NCBI GenBank assembly: GCA_013306675.1
Contig: JABLUY010000098.1
Span: 1-64,000, forward strand
Origin: Thraustochytrium sp. TN22
Taxonomy: Eukaryota; Sar; Bigyra; Thraustochytrida; Thraustochytriidae
Reading direction: 5' to 3'
Length of the DNA: 64,000 nucleotides
This document shows, one piece after another, positions 8,841 through 18,712 of this stretch; position 1 is the stretch's first letter; each line of letters opens with the position of its first letter. Below the pieces are notes generated by a model. The model was not told the origin of the DNA and did no database searches. It was given only the letters and a program-made list of their open reading frames with translations. The position numbers and the translations under genes were made by a program.

Positions 8841-10708
8841 CCTTCCCGGTCCGAGCCGCCTGTCCGGGCCGCTTGTCCGAGTCGCTTCCCGTCAGGCTTT
8901 CCTTGACCGCGCCGCGGCCCGCGCCTGCGCCGCTGGGCTCAGCGCGTGCCGCGCCTTCCGGCGTGAGGCCGCCCGCCTCCGAGCAGCTCGCTCGCTCGCT
9001 CGCTCGCTCGCTGGCTGGCTGACCAGCCGGCGCCCGCGCGCTGGCGCGGCCTGGCCCGTCTCCCGGGCGCTTTACGCTGCGCCGCGCTGGTCGCGCGCGC
9101 GAGGGACCCTCGCGCGCGAAGGAGGGAAGGAATGGATGGAGCGAGGGAAGACGGATGCAGGTGAAGACTCCCTCCCTCCCTCCTCCCGGATCGTGTCGGA
9201 CCCCGCCGCGCCAGCGCCACGCCGCGCCCGCGCTGCGCTGCGCTGCGCCGCGCTGCGCGGCGCCCGCCGCCGCCGCCGCCGCCCGCGCGCGCCGAGCGCC
9301 GAGCGAGCGAGCGAGCGCGCCTAGCGCGAAGAGGGTTTGATTCAAATTCGTGCACTCGCTCGCCCACTATCGCCCAGCGTGGCCGCACTGCAACTTTGCG
9401 CAATCCACTGGCACAGTGCACGCGCCGCGCCCGCCACTTTTCGCCGGCCCCTTTCCCGCCTTTCCCCTCGCCCGGCGCAAGGGCGCAACCTGAACTTGAA
9501 CTCAGCTTCAAGTTGAAGAGGCGTCGGCCACAGTGCCAGCCACCAGGCCGAGCAGCCTCGCCGCAGCGGGAAGCTGGGCAGCGCGGGGCAGCTTGGCGGC
9601 AAGCTGGCGGAAGCAGGACTGTGGGGGTTGCCCCGGCGCGGCCCACTTGCTGGGTCGGAGCTGGACTTGTAGCGCGGGCTCGGGCGCCTTTGTGGCGCGC
9701 AGCGCCGCGCTGGCCAGCGGCCAGCGCACCGCCGCACGCGCCTCGCGGCACTCGCGCACACGCGGCGAGGGGCCGGGCCGGGCCGCCCTCCCTCGCGGCG
9801 CAGCGCGAGGCCTGGCGCGCAGGCCGCGCGGAGCTGGCTGAGCCTGTCTCGCGCCGCGGCTGGCAACGAGCAAACAGCCGCGGGCTTGTAGGGCCTGGCC
9901 CGCGGCAGATTCTCGACTCGGATGAAATCTGGCTTAGAAGATTGGGGAATGAGGCCTAAATGGGCGATGGGCCGGTTGGCGCTTGGGCCAGTTCTTAGGG
10001 CGCGCAAGGGGCGTGTTTAGAACACCCACATTGGCTTTGCAGGGCTTTGCAGGGCTTTGCAGGCCAAGAAAGTGAACACATTCTAAACACACGCCTGCAA
10101 AGCCGTGTTTACATTCTAAACGTGTTTACATTCTAAACACGGCCTGCAGTAAGCAGTGTTTAGACAATCACATTCTAAACACGGCTCTGCATGCCGAGAA
10201 AGTAAACACATTCTAAACACACGCCTGCAAAGCCGTGTTTACATTCTAAACGTGTTTACATTCTAATTAAACACGGCCTGCAGTGTTTAGACAATCACAC
10301 ACGCCTCTGTAGGCCGAGAAAGTAAACACACGCCTGCAAAGCCGTGTTTACATTCTAAACACGTCCTGCAGTAAGCAGTGTTTAGACAATCACATTCTAA
10401 ACACGGCTCTGCAGGCCGAGAAAGGAAACACTGGCCATGGTGGCCGTGCTTGGACAGTCGCGGACAGTCACACAAGGCCATGTTCTAAACACCGCGACCG
10501 TGACCGCTCAGAACTTAGTTAGAGGCCGCGAGGCCCTACGATGGCGTGCACCCTAAAGTAGACACGCGGCGGCGAGATGCTGTGACGGAGCGCCAAGACG
10601 CGGCGCGGCCAAGGGGCGCGGCGCGGCCGAGGGGCGCGGCGCGGGCAGACGCGCAGCGGGAGGCGGCGGTCTGCGAGCAGAGCGGCGGGCCAGGGAAGCG
10701 TGGAGGCC
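8841..10708. other. Intergenic region with tandem-repeat island
   Basis: About 1.9 kb between divergent genes (formin - and TrmL +). The first ~1.1 kb is extremely GC-rich, with CTCG and GCGC simple repeats around 8990-9010 and 9240-9310. From about 10020 the composition drops sharply into an AT-rich array listed separately. No convincing gene was found on either strand. Confidence 0.6.
10018..10500. repeat. AT-rich satellite-like tandem array with internal inverted repeats
   Basis: Three to four imperfect units of about 100-130 bp. The unit can be tracked by 'CCGAGAAAGT' or close variants at about 10064, 10194, 10314 and 10415. Each unit contains several copies of CATTCTAAACAC and its complement-like partner GTGTTTAGA, plus 'CTGCAAAGCCGTGTTTA', so single strands could form multiple hairpins. 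Units differ by internal deletions. A short 10-bp repeat (CTTTGCAGGG, three copies) borders the array at about 10035-10062. The block is conspicuously AT-rich compared with its surroundings. It has no coding potential. Confidence 0.85.
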
Positions 10709-11200
10709 ATGCTGGACATTGTGCTGGTGGCGCCGGAGATCCCAGGAAACACCGGGAATGTGATGCGGCTGTGCGCCAACACGGGCGCACGGCTGCACCT
10801 GTGTGAGCCGCTCGGGTTCGACCTGGACGAGAAGGCGGTGCGGCGCGCAGGGATTGACTACCACCGAGAGGTGGTGGGCAAGGTCCGCGTGCATGACGGG
10901 CTGGAGGCGTGCCTGCGCGACGGCGTGCCGGAGGCGGCGGCGGCGGGGCGCGTCTTCGCGCTGTCCGCGAGGGCGGAGCGCAGCTTGTACGAGACGAAGC
11001 TGCGCCCCGGGGACTGCGTGGTCTTCGGCTGCGAGTCGCGCGGGCTCCCAGCGGAGGTGCAGACGCGCTTCGCCGCGCAGAGGCGCCTCCTACGCATCCC
11101 CATCTTGCGCAGCACGCGCAGCCTGAACCTCGGGAACGCCGTCGCCGTGGTGCTCTTCGAGGCGCTGCGGCAGAACTCCTTCCCGGGCTTCGAGGTGTGA
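10709..11200 (+). CDS. trmL: TrmL-type tRNA (cytidine/uridine-34 2'-O) methyltransferase, SPOUT fold
   Basis: 163 residues from the ATG at 10709 (the longer frame starts at GTG three codons earlier). It aligns end to end with bacterial TrmL (YibK). Motif 1 is 'VAPEIPGNTGNVMRLCANTG', motif 2 'VVFGCESRGLP', and the C-terminal trefoil knot is 'LRIPILRSTRSLNLGNAVAV' followed by 'VLFEALRQ'. SPOUT enzymes of this group use S-adenosylmethionine to methylate the wobble ribose of certain leucine tRNAs. The protein has the minimal bacterial length and no obvious transit peptide in this frame, so cytosolic versus organellar location is open. A bacterial-type gene in a nuclear genome suggests organelle ancestry or horizontal transfer. 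Family call is very secure; tRNA target is inferred from the family. Confidence 0.93.
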   Translation: MLDIVLVAPEIPGNTGNVMRLCANTGARLHLCEPLGFDLDEKAVRRAGIDYHREVVGKVRVHDGLEACLRDGVPEAAAAGRVFALSARAERSLYETKLRPGDCVVFGCESRGLPAEVQTRFAAQRRLLRIPILRSTRSLNLGNAVAVVLFEALRQNSFPGFEV

Positions 11201-11308
11201 CGAAGGAGTAGGAGAGGTGCGGGACGTGGTGCGTATCTGTGTCGTGGAGTCAAGGACAAAGCAAATCAGTTCGAAGAGGGTTTGTACTCTTCGCCGAGTG
11301 TGCTTCGC

Positions 11309-11680
11309 CTAAGTCTCGTCCTCGGTCGTTTGCGCTGGTGCCTGCCCCGGCGCCGGTGCCGGCGCTGCATCGTGCGCCTGCGACGTCATGGCGAACATCT
11401 TGGCCTTGGCGACGAGCGAGTCGTCGCCGTACCGACTGATGAGCACCAGGCAGCAGCAAAAGTGCTGGTCCATCTGCTCCAGGCGCGCGTATGCGAGGTC
11501 CGCAACAGACTGCTCGACCGTGGGCTGGAAGTTGAGGTCCGTGATGAGAGCCTGCGCCGACGCGTCATCAACCACCGTGGAGCACTTCTCGCACGGCTGG
11601 CAGGTCCCGACGGTCACCCGAATCGTCCCGTCCGTGGTCAAGGCGCCATCTTCGTACGCGGCTATCTTGTGCGTAGCCAT
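11309..11680 (-). CDS. Small protein of unknown function, Cys-containing
   Basis: 123 residues from the ATG at 11680; a 20-codon upstream extension begins at GTG and is less likely. The body looks like a compact alpha/beta domain: 'MATHKIAAYEDGALTTDG', a Cys pair in 'CQPCEKC', a helix 'TVEQSVADLAYARLEQMDQ' and a hydrophobic strand 'FCCCLVLISR' followed by 'DDSLVAKAKMF'. The last ~25 residues are Ala/Pro/Gln-rich and acidic. Codon use is G/C-biased as in neighbours. I do not recognise the family. It converges on the trmL gene, whose stop is 108 bp away. Confidence 0.65.
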   Translation of the reverse strand: MATHKIAAYEDGALTTDGTIRVTVGTCQPCEKCSTVVDDASAQALITDLNFQPTVEQSVADLAYARLEQMDQHFCCCLVLISRYGDDSLVAKAKMFAMTSQAHDAAPAPAPGQAPAQTTEDET

Positions 11681-13543
11681 CGGCCCGTGCGACGTGGCGC
11701 GAAGGGTTGCTGTGCGGGCGGGCGGGCGGGCGAGCGACACGTCTAGTGACTGGTCGAGCGAGAGGTTGAGCGAGAGCGTGTGCTGGTGCGCGGCGAAGTG
11801 ATTGGCCGCAGGCTCGGTAAAGGGTCTGCTTGATGATGCACGCGACCTTCCAGGAGGTCTTGCCTCGATCGTATTTCCTAGCCGCAGTGCTCGCTCACAA
11901 TCTCGCCTCGGCGCACCGCTAGGAAGGTTGCCGCCGCGCGCGCAGGAAAGCTTGGCCGTATCTCTCGGCCGCCCTCGTTCTTCTTCGCTTCCTCTAGGGT
12001 CTGCTAGGACGCCGGGTATCTCTCGGCCGCCCTCGTTCTTCTTCGGTTCTTCAAGGGTCTGCCAGGACGCCGGGGTCTGCTATTTGATGCTCTCTCCCCG
12101 CTGGTGATCCGCCTGTGAATACAAGTGGCCCGTCTGGCGAGACGCTCCCTCCGTGCGGACCGCTGGCTTCCTGGTGTCTGCCGCTGCGTAGGTAACCTCG
12201 CCACGAGACGGCTCGGGTCGCGTCGCGGTCCAGCTCTGTGCTCGCCTCTCGCCCTCCGCTCCGCCCCCGTGGTCGGCGGCCGCGGCGCCGCTCTCGCCGT
12301 TCGCTCTCGCTGCCTGGCTGCGGAATCAACCCAATCCACTTCGATTCCGCCCGCAGCAGGCAGGAGCGGGACTGCTGTCAGGCGCCGAGGCAGCGGCCAG
12401 GCGGGCTTCGCTCAGCTAAGCTCGGCTCTGCTCGGCTCGGCTCGCGTCAGCGCGCACTCGCTGCGCTGCACCGCGCGCTTCTGCGCCACGCCCGCGCAGG
12501 CCGGGTCCTGGCCGGCTGGCTTGCTTGCGCTGCGTCAGAGCTCGAACGTCAGGAGAACTGCTGCTTGCTGGCTAGGCGACAAGCAGGAGTAGCGGAGTCG
12601 TGCACGATGCCGCTGATCGATCCCATCGCGATCCACGTTAACTCGCGTGGACGTTCCTCCTTCAACCCCTGCCTCGGCGGCGCGCGCAGAGCGCTGGCCA
12701 GCTAGCCAGCTAGCCACGCATGCAATCGAGCGCGTCTGCCCACCTCTGCACGGGTAGAACCCGATAGCGATGGCCGCTGGGTGGTGGCAGTGGCACCTAC
12801 TACCGTTCTCCAAGGCCGGGCAGAGGAGGCCGACGAGGGCGCTCGCTCGGAGTCGCTCCCCGCCCGCCTCGCCGCTCTCCAAGCGCCTCGCTGTCAGCTG
12901 AGGCGGCATTGGGTTCCGCTCGGACGTAAGTTAAGTACGGGAGTGCGGCGCTCTTCGTGGCGGTCAAGCCGGCGCTGCCGCCTGGCAGAGTGCATACTGT
13001 CACGCAACTCACGCCGTCACAAGTTGGAGTTGGCTCTCGTTCTTCGCGCCGAGGCCGGCAGGCCGCTGCTCTACCAGGTTAGACAACGAGCGAAGAACCG
13101 CTGGCGTGCGATTGTTGCAGCAGCACGGCGTTGGCAAGCCGCGAGCGGCGACGAGCAGCGGCGAGCGGCGACGAACAGCGGCGAGCAGCGGCGAGGGCGT
13201 GCAAAGTGCCAAGCGCTCGTTCCTCAACAAGCAACCAAGTGCTCGCTCGCGACTCACTGTCACCCAGAGCCAGCTGGCTACCTAGTTGGAGCCTGGCTCT
13301 CCTCACGGCCACGTTCTTCTGGCGGCTGAGCAGCACTGCACTGCACTGCACTGGGCAGCGCGCTGGCTCATGGGGCGGTTCCCGCTTTCCCCTTTGGCTG
13401 GCTGGCGAAAGGTGAGGGCCACGGAGACGTGCCATGACTACGTAAGGACAAGCGTTCGCCGCTGCTGAGCCAGTGAACTGGGCCGTGAATGGAATGGAAT
13501 GTGGGCAATCTGAAGTTGTGTTTTGTGCTTTGTGCTTTGGGGT
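11681..13543. other. Intergenic region, no gene seen
   Basis: About 1.9 kb between the start of the small unknown gene and the 3' end of the F-box gene. It holds the exact-length 58-bp tandem duplication at 11958-12073, several short CTGG/GGCT and GAGCGGC simple repeats (for example 13140-13200), but no frame with convincing protein character and no RNA gene that I could recognise. Confidence 0.5.
11958..12073. repeat. 58-bp tandem duplication
   Basis: Two adjacent 58-bp copies, 11958-12015 and 12016-12073, both beginning GTATCTCTCGGCC and ending GGACGCCGG. They differ at only a few positions, so the duplication is fairly young. Confidence 0.92.
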
Positions 13544-16261
13544 CTACTCCTTGGCCAGGTCCTCGCGAACGAGGCTCTCCAGGACCTCACGTACAGGGAG
13601 ACGGAGCCCGAGGCAGGCGGCGGCGTCTTGCCAGCGGCCTTGCGCTGCGGCCTGCGCGGCGTCGGCAGCGGCAAAGGCTTCCACCTTTTGGGCCACGAGG
13701 AGGTCGGCATGCAGCTGCACAAGGGTGGCGATTGTCGTCTCTGTAGCCGCCATGGCCAGGTAGCGCTCGCGCGCGGGTGCAGGGCAAGGGCCAAGGGCGC
13801 TCCATGTGGCACTGTCCAGGTCGGCGAGCGCCAGGGCCAGCTTGGCGCGCAGGTCGTCGTTCTTCTTCCACCATGTGATCGCCTTGATGCACCCGAGTCC
13901 ATCGCGCATGAGACCCTGCGCGTAGCGAACGTCCGGGTGGTCCTCTTTGCTGGCCTCGAGACGCTGTAGCGTATCTATGTGTTCGCGAAGCCACAATTCG
14001 GCTTCGCGTGGAGTCTTCGTGCGCAAAAGCTGCTTTACAACGCGCGTCTCGACGTTCTCCTCCTGCAGAGATACGTCCGTGGGGCAGAGACGTCCGTACG
14101 CCTCGAGGTTCGCGTCCAGCTTCCAGCTTATCTCGCACAAGTCGTGACCTTTGTTGAGTTTTGCGCGCAGTGCAGCCCGGGTCCTCTGCAAGAGGACCGG
14201 AGTGACCCCGATGAGGGGTTTGTAGTTACCAGAGAGCAGCGGTACTAGTTGCGTCGCTAGCTGGACACGTGAGGTATGGCGCTTAATCATCGGGAGTGCC
14301 GCGTCGAATACGGCGCGATCTGTGGCATCAAGCCCGTTCGCAGCGGCGAGCAGTTCGGGGGGCGTAGGAGCCGCCGCGCGCGCCTCCTCCTCTTCCATTT
14401 GTGCCTTCTTCCTTGCCTCCTCCTGGGCCTGTTTTCTTTCCAGCTTCGCACGGTCTCGCTGCGCCGCCGCGTTCCGGTGGAAATTCGCTACCGAAAAGCC
14501 GCGAGTCCCGATGATGGCGTAGTACGCACAGTAGTCCGCGTCCACGTCGCCCATCTCGTCCGCGACGGCCTCGCCACTCTCGCGCAGGTGCGCGAGGAGG
14601 GACGCCGCAAGCTTGACGCGGGCTCGGCCCTTCTCCACATTCGTGGGCAGGCCCTCGCCGAGGGGCCTGCCGTCCAAGAAGCCGTAGCGCCTGCGCAGAA
14701 GGCGGCAGCAGTCCTGGTAGAATGCTGCATCTTCGCCTGGGACTTCGCCCGCCGCCGCGCGAATCCAGGCCTCGGGGACTGGGTCCGAGGACGGCAACAC
14801 GTCCTCCGGAGGGACCTCCTTGATGAGAGGTGGCTGCTCGTTGATGTTGCCGAAGATCCACCTCAAGAGGCGGCCTTGGTCCGGTAGCTTCTCCGGGAGC
14901 GGGTCCGGCAGCCCGTGGGTGCGGTCCGCGGCGCCCTCAAGGTCGAGAGAATCGCCAACCATGAATCGGGCTCCCTGCACCAGCATGCCCAGCTCACACA
15001 CGCGCGCCGGGAGACCCAGCTTATGCTCCGCGGCCCAAGCCAGCCACCGCTCGAGGTCTGGGGACGGGAGGCGGCGCGCGGCGCGGCGCGCGAGCACGAG
15101 CGGCTCGAGCTTGAGGCTACTCGAAGTCAGGTCCTCTTCGACTTGTGGAAGCGACCAGTCCTCGAGCCTGTACAGCATGATGCTCACCGTCTCGCACTTG
15201 CGCTCGAAGTCGCTCATGGCGCGTTTGCTCACCTTGGGCGTCCACTTCTTGCGGTCCGCAACCTTGTTCAAGAGCGCGACCGTGTCCACAAAACCTCCCG
15301 TGCTAGGATGCAGCTTAGCCAGCTTGCCCGTCACTTGTTTGTGAACGCTCCCCACCGACTTGAGGGTGGCCTTGAGCAGCGCCTCGTCCCGCTTCAGCTT
15401 GAGCCTACCTTTGGCCACGAGGTCCACCAGCGGGAGGCCCTCCAACCAAGGTGGTGCCGTCTTGCCACCGGCCAGCTCCGCGAGCCCGGTGAGCGCTTGA
15501 GAGGTCTTCTCCTCGCGGGCGCGCGACCTGCGCCCGTCCAGCTTCGCCTTGGCCGCCTCCTCGGGACAGTCCCGCACGGCCCAGTCCACGTCAAGCTTGG
15601 CAACGTAGCTGCCGAGCCGCGGCATGCGCTCTTTGGAGAACGCGCGCCGCTTCGGCAACACCTTGACGGGCACACCGATCTCTTCCACGCGCTCCTCGCA
15701 TTCTCCGCACAGGCGCGACCAGAGCGTCCGTTTCCCGCCGTCCAAACGTCCTCCGAGGGTCGCTTTGCAGATCCAGCACTCGGTGCAAACACGCGCCAGA
15801 AACTCCATGCACGTCATTCCGGGCGCCGGCAGCCGCACTGGCAGATTCCCGCGCTCCTCCATGAACTCTTGCACCTGCACCGAACGCGGAAAGATGACCA
15901 CCTCGCACAGGTCTTCCAGCTGCTTTCGCAGCTTGCGACTTGCACCGCCCAGTGACACGATCGTACTGGAGTCGAGGAACTCGACCACTCTGGACAGCAC
16001 TGCATCGGGCAGCGCCGACAAGCTTGCCCGCTCTTGCGGCTGCAGCGTACCACCAGCACCAGCGGCAAAAGCAGAAGAGGGTGAGGACGACGACGACGAC
16101 GATGATGATGATGATGATGGGCGAGCTGTAGAGTTTTTGGTCGAAGAGCGATGGAGCGAGGAGCGAGGCTTCTTCCTGGACCCAGTCTGCAGCTCCTGCT
16201 CGATGCAAAGTTTCCTTTTCGATCGCTGCGCCGCAGGCCGCGTGCTGCGACGGCCCGCCAT
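13544..16261 (-). CDS. Large F-box protein
   Basis: 905 residues from the ATG at 16261; upstream in-frame sequence starts at GTG and is low-complexity. Order: basic, Ser/Arg-rich N-terminus with a poly-Ser run near 45-58; an F-box-like helix set at ~80-125 beginning 'LSALPDAVLSRVVEFLD'; a Cys cluster at ~157-197 with the pairs 'CTECWIC' and 'CGEC' that could bind zinc; a long helical region; a charged coiled coil near 600-630 ('RAKLERKQAQEEARKKAQ'); then more helical sequence to the end. F-box proteins usually recruit substrates to SCF (Skp1-Cullin) ubiquitin ligases, which would be the expected role. No LRR, Kelch or WD repeats follow the F-box, so the substrate domain is unrecognised. The F-box call is moderately sure. 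Confidence 0.8.
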   Translation of the reverse strand: MAGRRSTRPAAQRSKRKLCIEQELQTGSRKKPRSSLHRSSTKNSTARPSSSSSSSSSSSSPSSAFAAGAGGTLQPQERASLSALPDAVLSRVVEFLDSSTIVSLGGASRKLRKQLEDLCEVVIFPRSVQVQEFMEERGNLPVRLPAPGMTCMEFLARVCTECWICKATLGGRLDGGKRTLWSRLCGECEERVEEIGVPVKVLPKRRAFSKERMPRLGSYVAKLDVDWAVRDCPEEAAKAKLDGRRSRAREEKTSQALTGLAELAGGKTAPPWLEGLPLVDLVAKGRLKLKRDEALLKATLKSVGSVHKQVTGKLAKLHPSTGGFVDTVALLNKVADRKKWTPKVSKRAMSDFERKCETVSIMLYRLEDWSLPQVEEDLTSSSLKLEPLVLARRAARRLPSPDLERWLAWAAEHKLGLPARVCELGMLVQGARFMVGDSLDLEGAADRTHGLPDPLPEKLPDQGRLLRWIFGNINEQPPLIKEVPPEDVLPSSDPVPEAWIRAAAGEVPGEDAAFYQDCCRLLRRRYGFLDGRPLGEGLPTNVEKGRARVKLAASLLAHLRESGEAVADEMGDVDADYCAYYAIIGTRGFSVANFHRNAAAQRDRAKLERKQAQEEARKKAQMEEEEARAAAPTPPELLAAANGLDATDRAVFDAALPMIKRHTSRVQLATQLVPLLSGNYKPLIGVTPVLLQRTRAALRAKLNKGHDLCEISWKLDANLEAYGRLCPTDVSLQEENVETRVVKQLLRTKTPREAELWLREHIDTLQRLEASKEDHPDVRYAQGLMRDGLGCIKAITWWKKNDDLRAKLALALADLDSATWSALGPCPAPARERYLAMAATETTIATLVQLHADLLVAQKVEAFAAADAAQAAAQGRWQDAAACLGLRLPVREVLESLVREDLAKE

Positions 16262-17022
16262 CGATGACCGGGGCACGAGCAGGCGCGAGCAGGCGCGAGC
16301 AGGTGCAGGTGGTGCGAGCGCTGCAGCCGCGCGGGACAGGACGGGCCCAACGCCGAGCGAAGGCGTCCTGGTGGTTGTGGTTTTGCTCACTGCAAGAGGA
16401 GCCTGACGACACTGGCGCTGCGTGCCACGCAGTGCACGGACTACTGGTGGCAGTGCGAGCGCCGCCACTGCACCGGCGAGACCTGGACAAACGAGCGGCA
16501 CTTGCACTGGCAGTTAGATCGCCAGTGGTCATGGTCGCAGAACAGAACTTGTCGCCCCCGCAAGCCCCGGAATCGTGACTTGCGGTTCCCATCCTCGACG
16601 AACGCTGCAATCAATCACTGCAGCCACTGCCAGCCAGGCCCTGGCTGCCCGGCACCCTCTGAGCGTGACGTGCTCAAGGCCGCAAGGCGCCGAAGGGATC
16701 GTAGCAAAGCGCAGCCTGAGCCGCCACTGAGTCACTGACCAACTTGGCTGTGATGATGGATGATGAACAACCAAGTCGAACCGGGAACCCGAGCCCCGGA
16801 GAAATCGACGGCGAACCCGTTCTGAAACGTTTCGTTCTCGTCCAAAATTTGGAACACTTAATCACCTCTCGGTTGGGTCCTGCCCTAACCCTAGCTATGT
16901 ACCACGAATGCGGACCTTCGGGCGGGGTGGATGGCGGCGGTGGCGGGGGTGGTGGTGGCGCGCGCGCAGTTGGTCTTCGCGCGCGCAAGTCGTGAAGCAG
17001 ATCGAGAGTTCGCTGCCTTCAG
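16262..17022. other. Divergent promoter region of the F-box and uS10 genes
   Basis: About 760 bp between divergently transcribed genes. It probably holds both promoters and the undetected first exon of uS10. A short frame starting at 16753 ('MMDDEQPSRTGNPSPG') ends in Gly-rich sequence and a stop at 16993; I could not connect it to uS10 with confidence. Confidence 0.45.
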
Positions 17023-17682
17023 GTTATCGTCCTCGGCACGTCCGAGGCCCTCGAGGCAGCGCTCTCCACCCACTTCAAGGAGTCCGGCAGCGGCGAGGAG
17101 AAGTCGATCGACATCAGCAAGGCTAGCAAGATGGAGAAGGGCGGCAAGCTCGCGGGCATGGGCGGCGATGCGGAGATGTACCGCATTCGCATCACGCTGA
17201 CCAGCCGCAACGTGCGCAACCTCGAGAAGGTCTGCACGGAGATCAAGCGCAGCGCCACGGACAAGAAGCTCCAGGTCTCCGGCCCGGTGCGCCTGCCCAC
17301 CAAGGTCCTGCACCTGACCACCCGCAAGTCCCCGTACGTTTGAGCATTGTAGTTGCAGCAGCCGCAGCAGCAGCCGCAGCAGCAGCAGCCGCAGCAGCAG
17401 CGGCGGCAGCAGCACCGGCAGCGGCAGCAGCAGATTTGCAGAGAGAGAGAGAGAAGAGGCAGCGGGGTGGCAGATGACAGGAGAATCAACATGAAGACTA
17501 ACCATACGCGCTCGCTCGCGTCCGTGCTACACAGCTGCGGTGAGGGTACCAACACGTGGGATCGCTTTGAGATGCGCATCCACAAGCGTGTGATCGACCT
17601 CGTTTCCCCCCAGGAGGAGGTCAAGCAGATCACCTCCATCTCCATCGAGCCGGATGTCACCGTCGAGATCTACTTCAAGTAA
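17023..17682 (+). CDS. RPS20: 40S ribosomal protein S20 (uS10), at least two exons
   Basis: Coding exons 17023-17333 and 17535-17682 splice in frame (CC|C codon), using donor GTACGT and acceptor CACAG. The protein carries the full uS10 core: '[20 protein letters not shown]', '[18 protein letters not shown]', then after the intron '[18 protein letters not shown]' and '[20 protein letters not shown]'. It is a small-subunit ribosomal protein. The intron (201 nt) has a CAG repeat and CTAAC at 17498-17502, 32 nt before the acceptor. The start is uncertain: an ATG exists at 17131 ('[17 protein letters not shown]'), but 36 upstream codons from 17023 ('[20 protein letters not shown]') have coding-like bias and follow a TTCAG acceptor, so a first exon upstream is likely. 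Family certain, 5' end unresolved. Confidence 0.93.
17350..17430. repeat. CAG/CCG repeat inside the uS10 intron
   Basis: Imperfect run of CAG units interrupted by CCG and CGG, lying entirely within the 201-nt intron of the uS10 gene. If the intron were retained it would read as a Gln-rich stretch. Confidence 0.85.
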
Positions 17683-18118
17683 ATCCTCATATTGCCGGTT
17701 CTCCGCTCCGTGTCGCTCTGTGATCTCCTTGATGCCTTTTGGCGGATGACGCGGCTCTGCGTTCGAAGTTTGTGCAGCTTGTGTCCAAACGCGCGCTTTT
17801 TCTTGGCACCGCCGAGATCAAGTAGATCCTCATGTTGCTGGTTCTCCGCTCCGTGTCGCTCTGTGATTTCCTTGATGCCTTTTGGCGGATGGCGCGGCTC
17901 TGCGTTCGAAGTTTGTGCAGCTTGTGTCCAAACGCGCGCTTTTACTTGGCACCGCCGAGATCAAGTAGATCCTCATATTGCCGGTTCTCCGCTCCGTGTC
18001 GCTCTGTGATTTCCTTGATGCCTTTTGGCGGATGGCGCGGCTCTGCGTTCGAAGTTTGTGCAGCTTGTGCCGCCTCGGTGTGATCTTGTGTTCAAATGCG
18101 CGCTTTTTCTTGGCACCG
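17665..18118 (+). repeat. 143-bp tandem repeat containing the 3' end of the uS10 gene, three copies
   Basis: Copies begin at about 17683, 17826 and 17969 with ATCCTCAT(A/G)TTG and run through 'GTTCTCCGCTCCGTGTCGC' and 'GCGTTCGAAGTTTGTGCAG' to 'CTTGGCACCGCCGAGATCAAG' plus a stop triplet. The spacing is exactly 143 bp twice; the third copy has a ~22-bp insertion. The junction 'ACCGCCGAGATCAAGTAG' of each downstream copy matches the last uS10 codons 'ACCGTCGAGATCTACTTCAAGTAA' with five bases missing, so the repeat arose by duplicating the gene's end with its 3' UTR. Confidence 0.9.
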
Positions 18119-18712
18119 CCTCTGGGCCTTTGCAACAGTGCTGCGAGGCTCCTTGCTCAGGCTTGGACAGAGGAGATGGAGGAGAAGCGGAGCACGCATC
18201 ATCCTGGTTGATCATTTCGTTGGAGACGCAGCTTGCCTCTCCATGAGCTAGCTAGCTAGCTAGCTAGCTAAATTGTGACGTGGATGCGCTGCTCGTCTTG
18301 TTGCTCTCTCGACGATAGATTGGAAAATATGAATTCAGAGACATCTGACTAACACTGCTGGGTCACCGCGGCCAGCAAGACCACGGATTCCGCAAGATTG
18401 TTTACAGACAGGCGCTCACACATGTCGAGCCGACCCCGTGCCGGCCCGGCGCCAGTGGAAACCTTCGTAGTCTTTGGAGGATTTGTCCTTGGTCAAAGCG
18501 ACCTCCGCTCGCGAGCACGCGCGCTCGGCTCGGCCCTGTCCTGTGCCGTCATCATCGTGAGATGCGCAACGCCGATCGCAGCCCACACTGCGCAAAAGCT
18601 GGGTCTTAGGGGTGAGGCAGGTACAGTCCAGTCGGAGCGCCCTGCGCCGTTGCGCGCCAGCCCCCCCGCGCGCGCGTGTTGTTGTGTGACGTGGTATTTT
18701 TTCGCGCCAAAT
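18119..18712. other. Intergenic spacer, no gene seen
   Basis: About 590 bp between the uS10 repeat array and the 3' end of the MGC protein gene. It includes a perfect GCTA tetranucleotide run at about 18246-18270 (self-complementary) and otherwise nothing recognisable. Confidence 0.5.

Noticed and set aside
4617-8906. 1429-codon plus-strand frame opposite the formin
   Set aside because: It is the antisense shadow of the formin gene; it has Leu/Arg/Gly-rich composition and no domain, while the minus strand carries complete FH2 motifs.
10018-10500. CRISPR-like array
   Set aside because: Units are long, imperfect and contiguous with no unique spacers, and the genome is eukaryotic.
13540-14250. 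Plus-strand frames opposite the F-box gene
   Set aside because: Shadows of the 905-residue minus-strand frame, without domain content.
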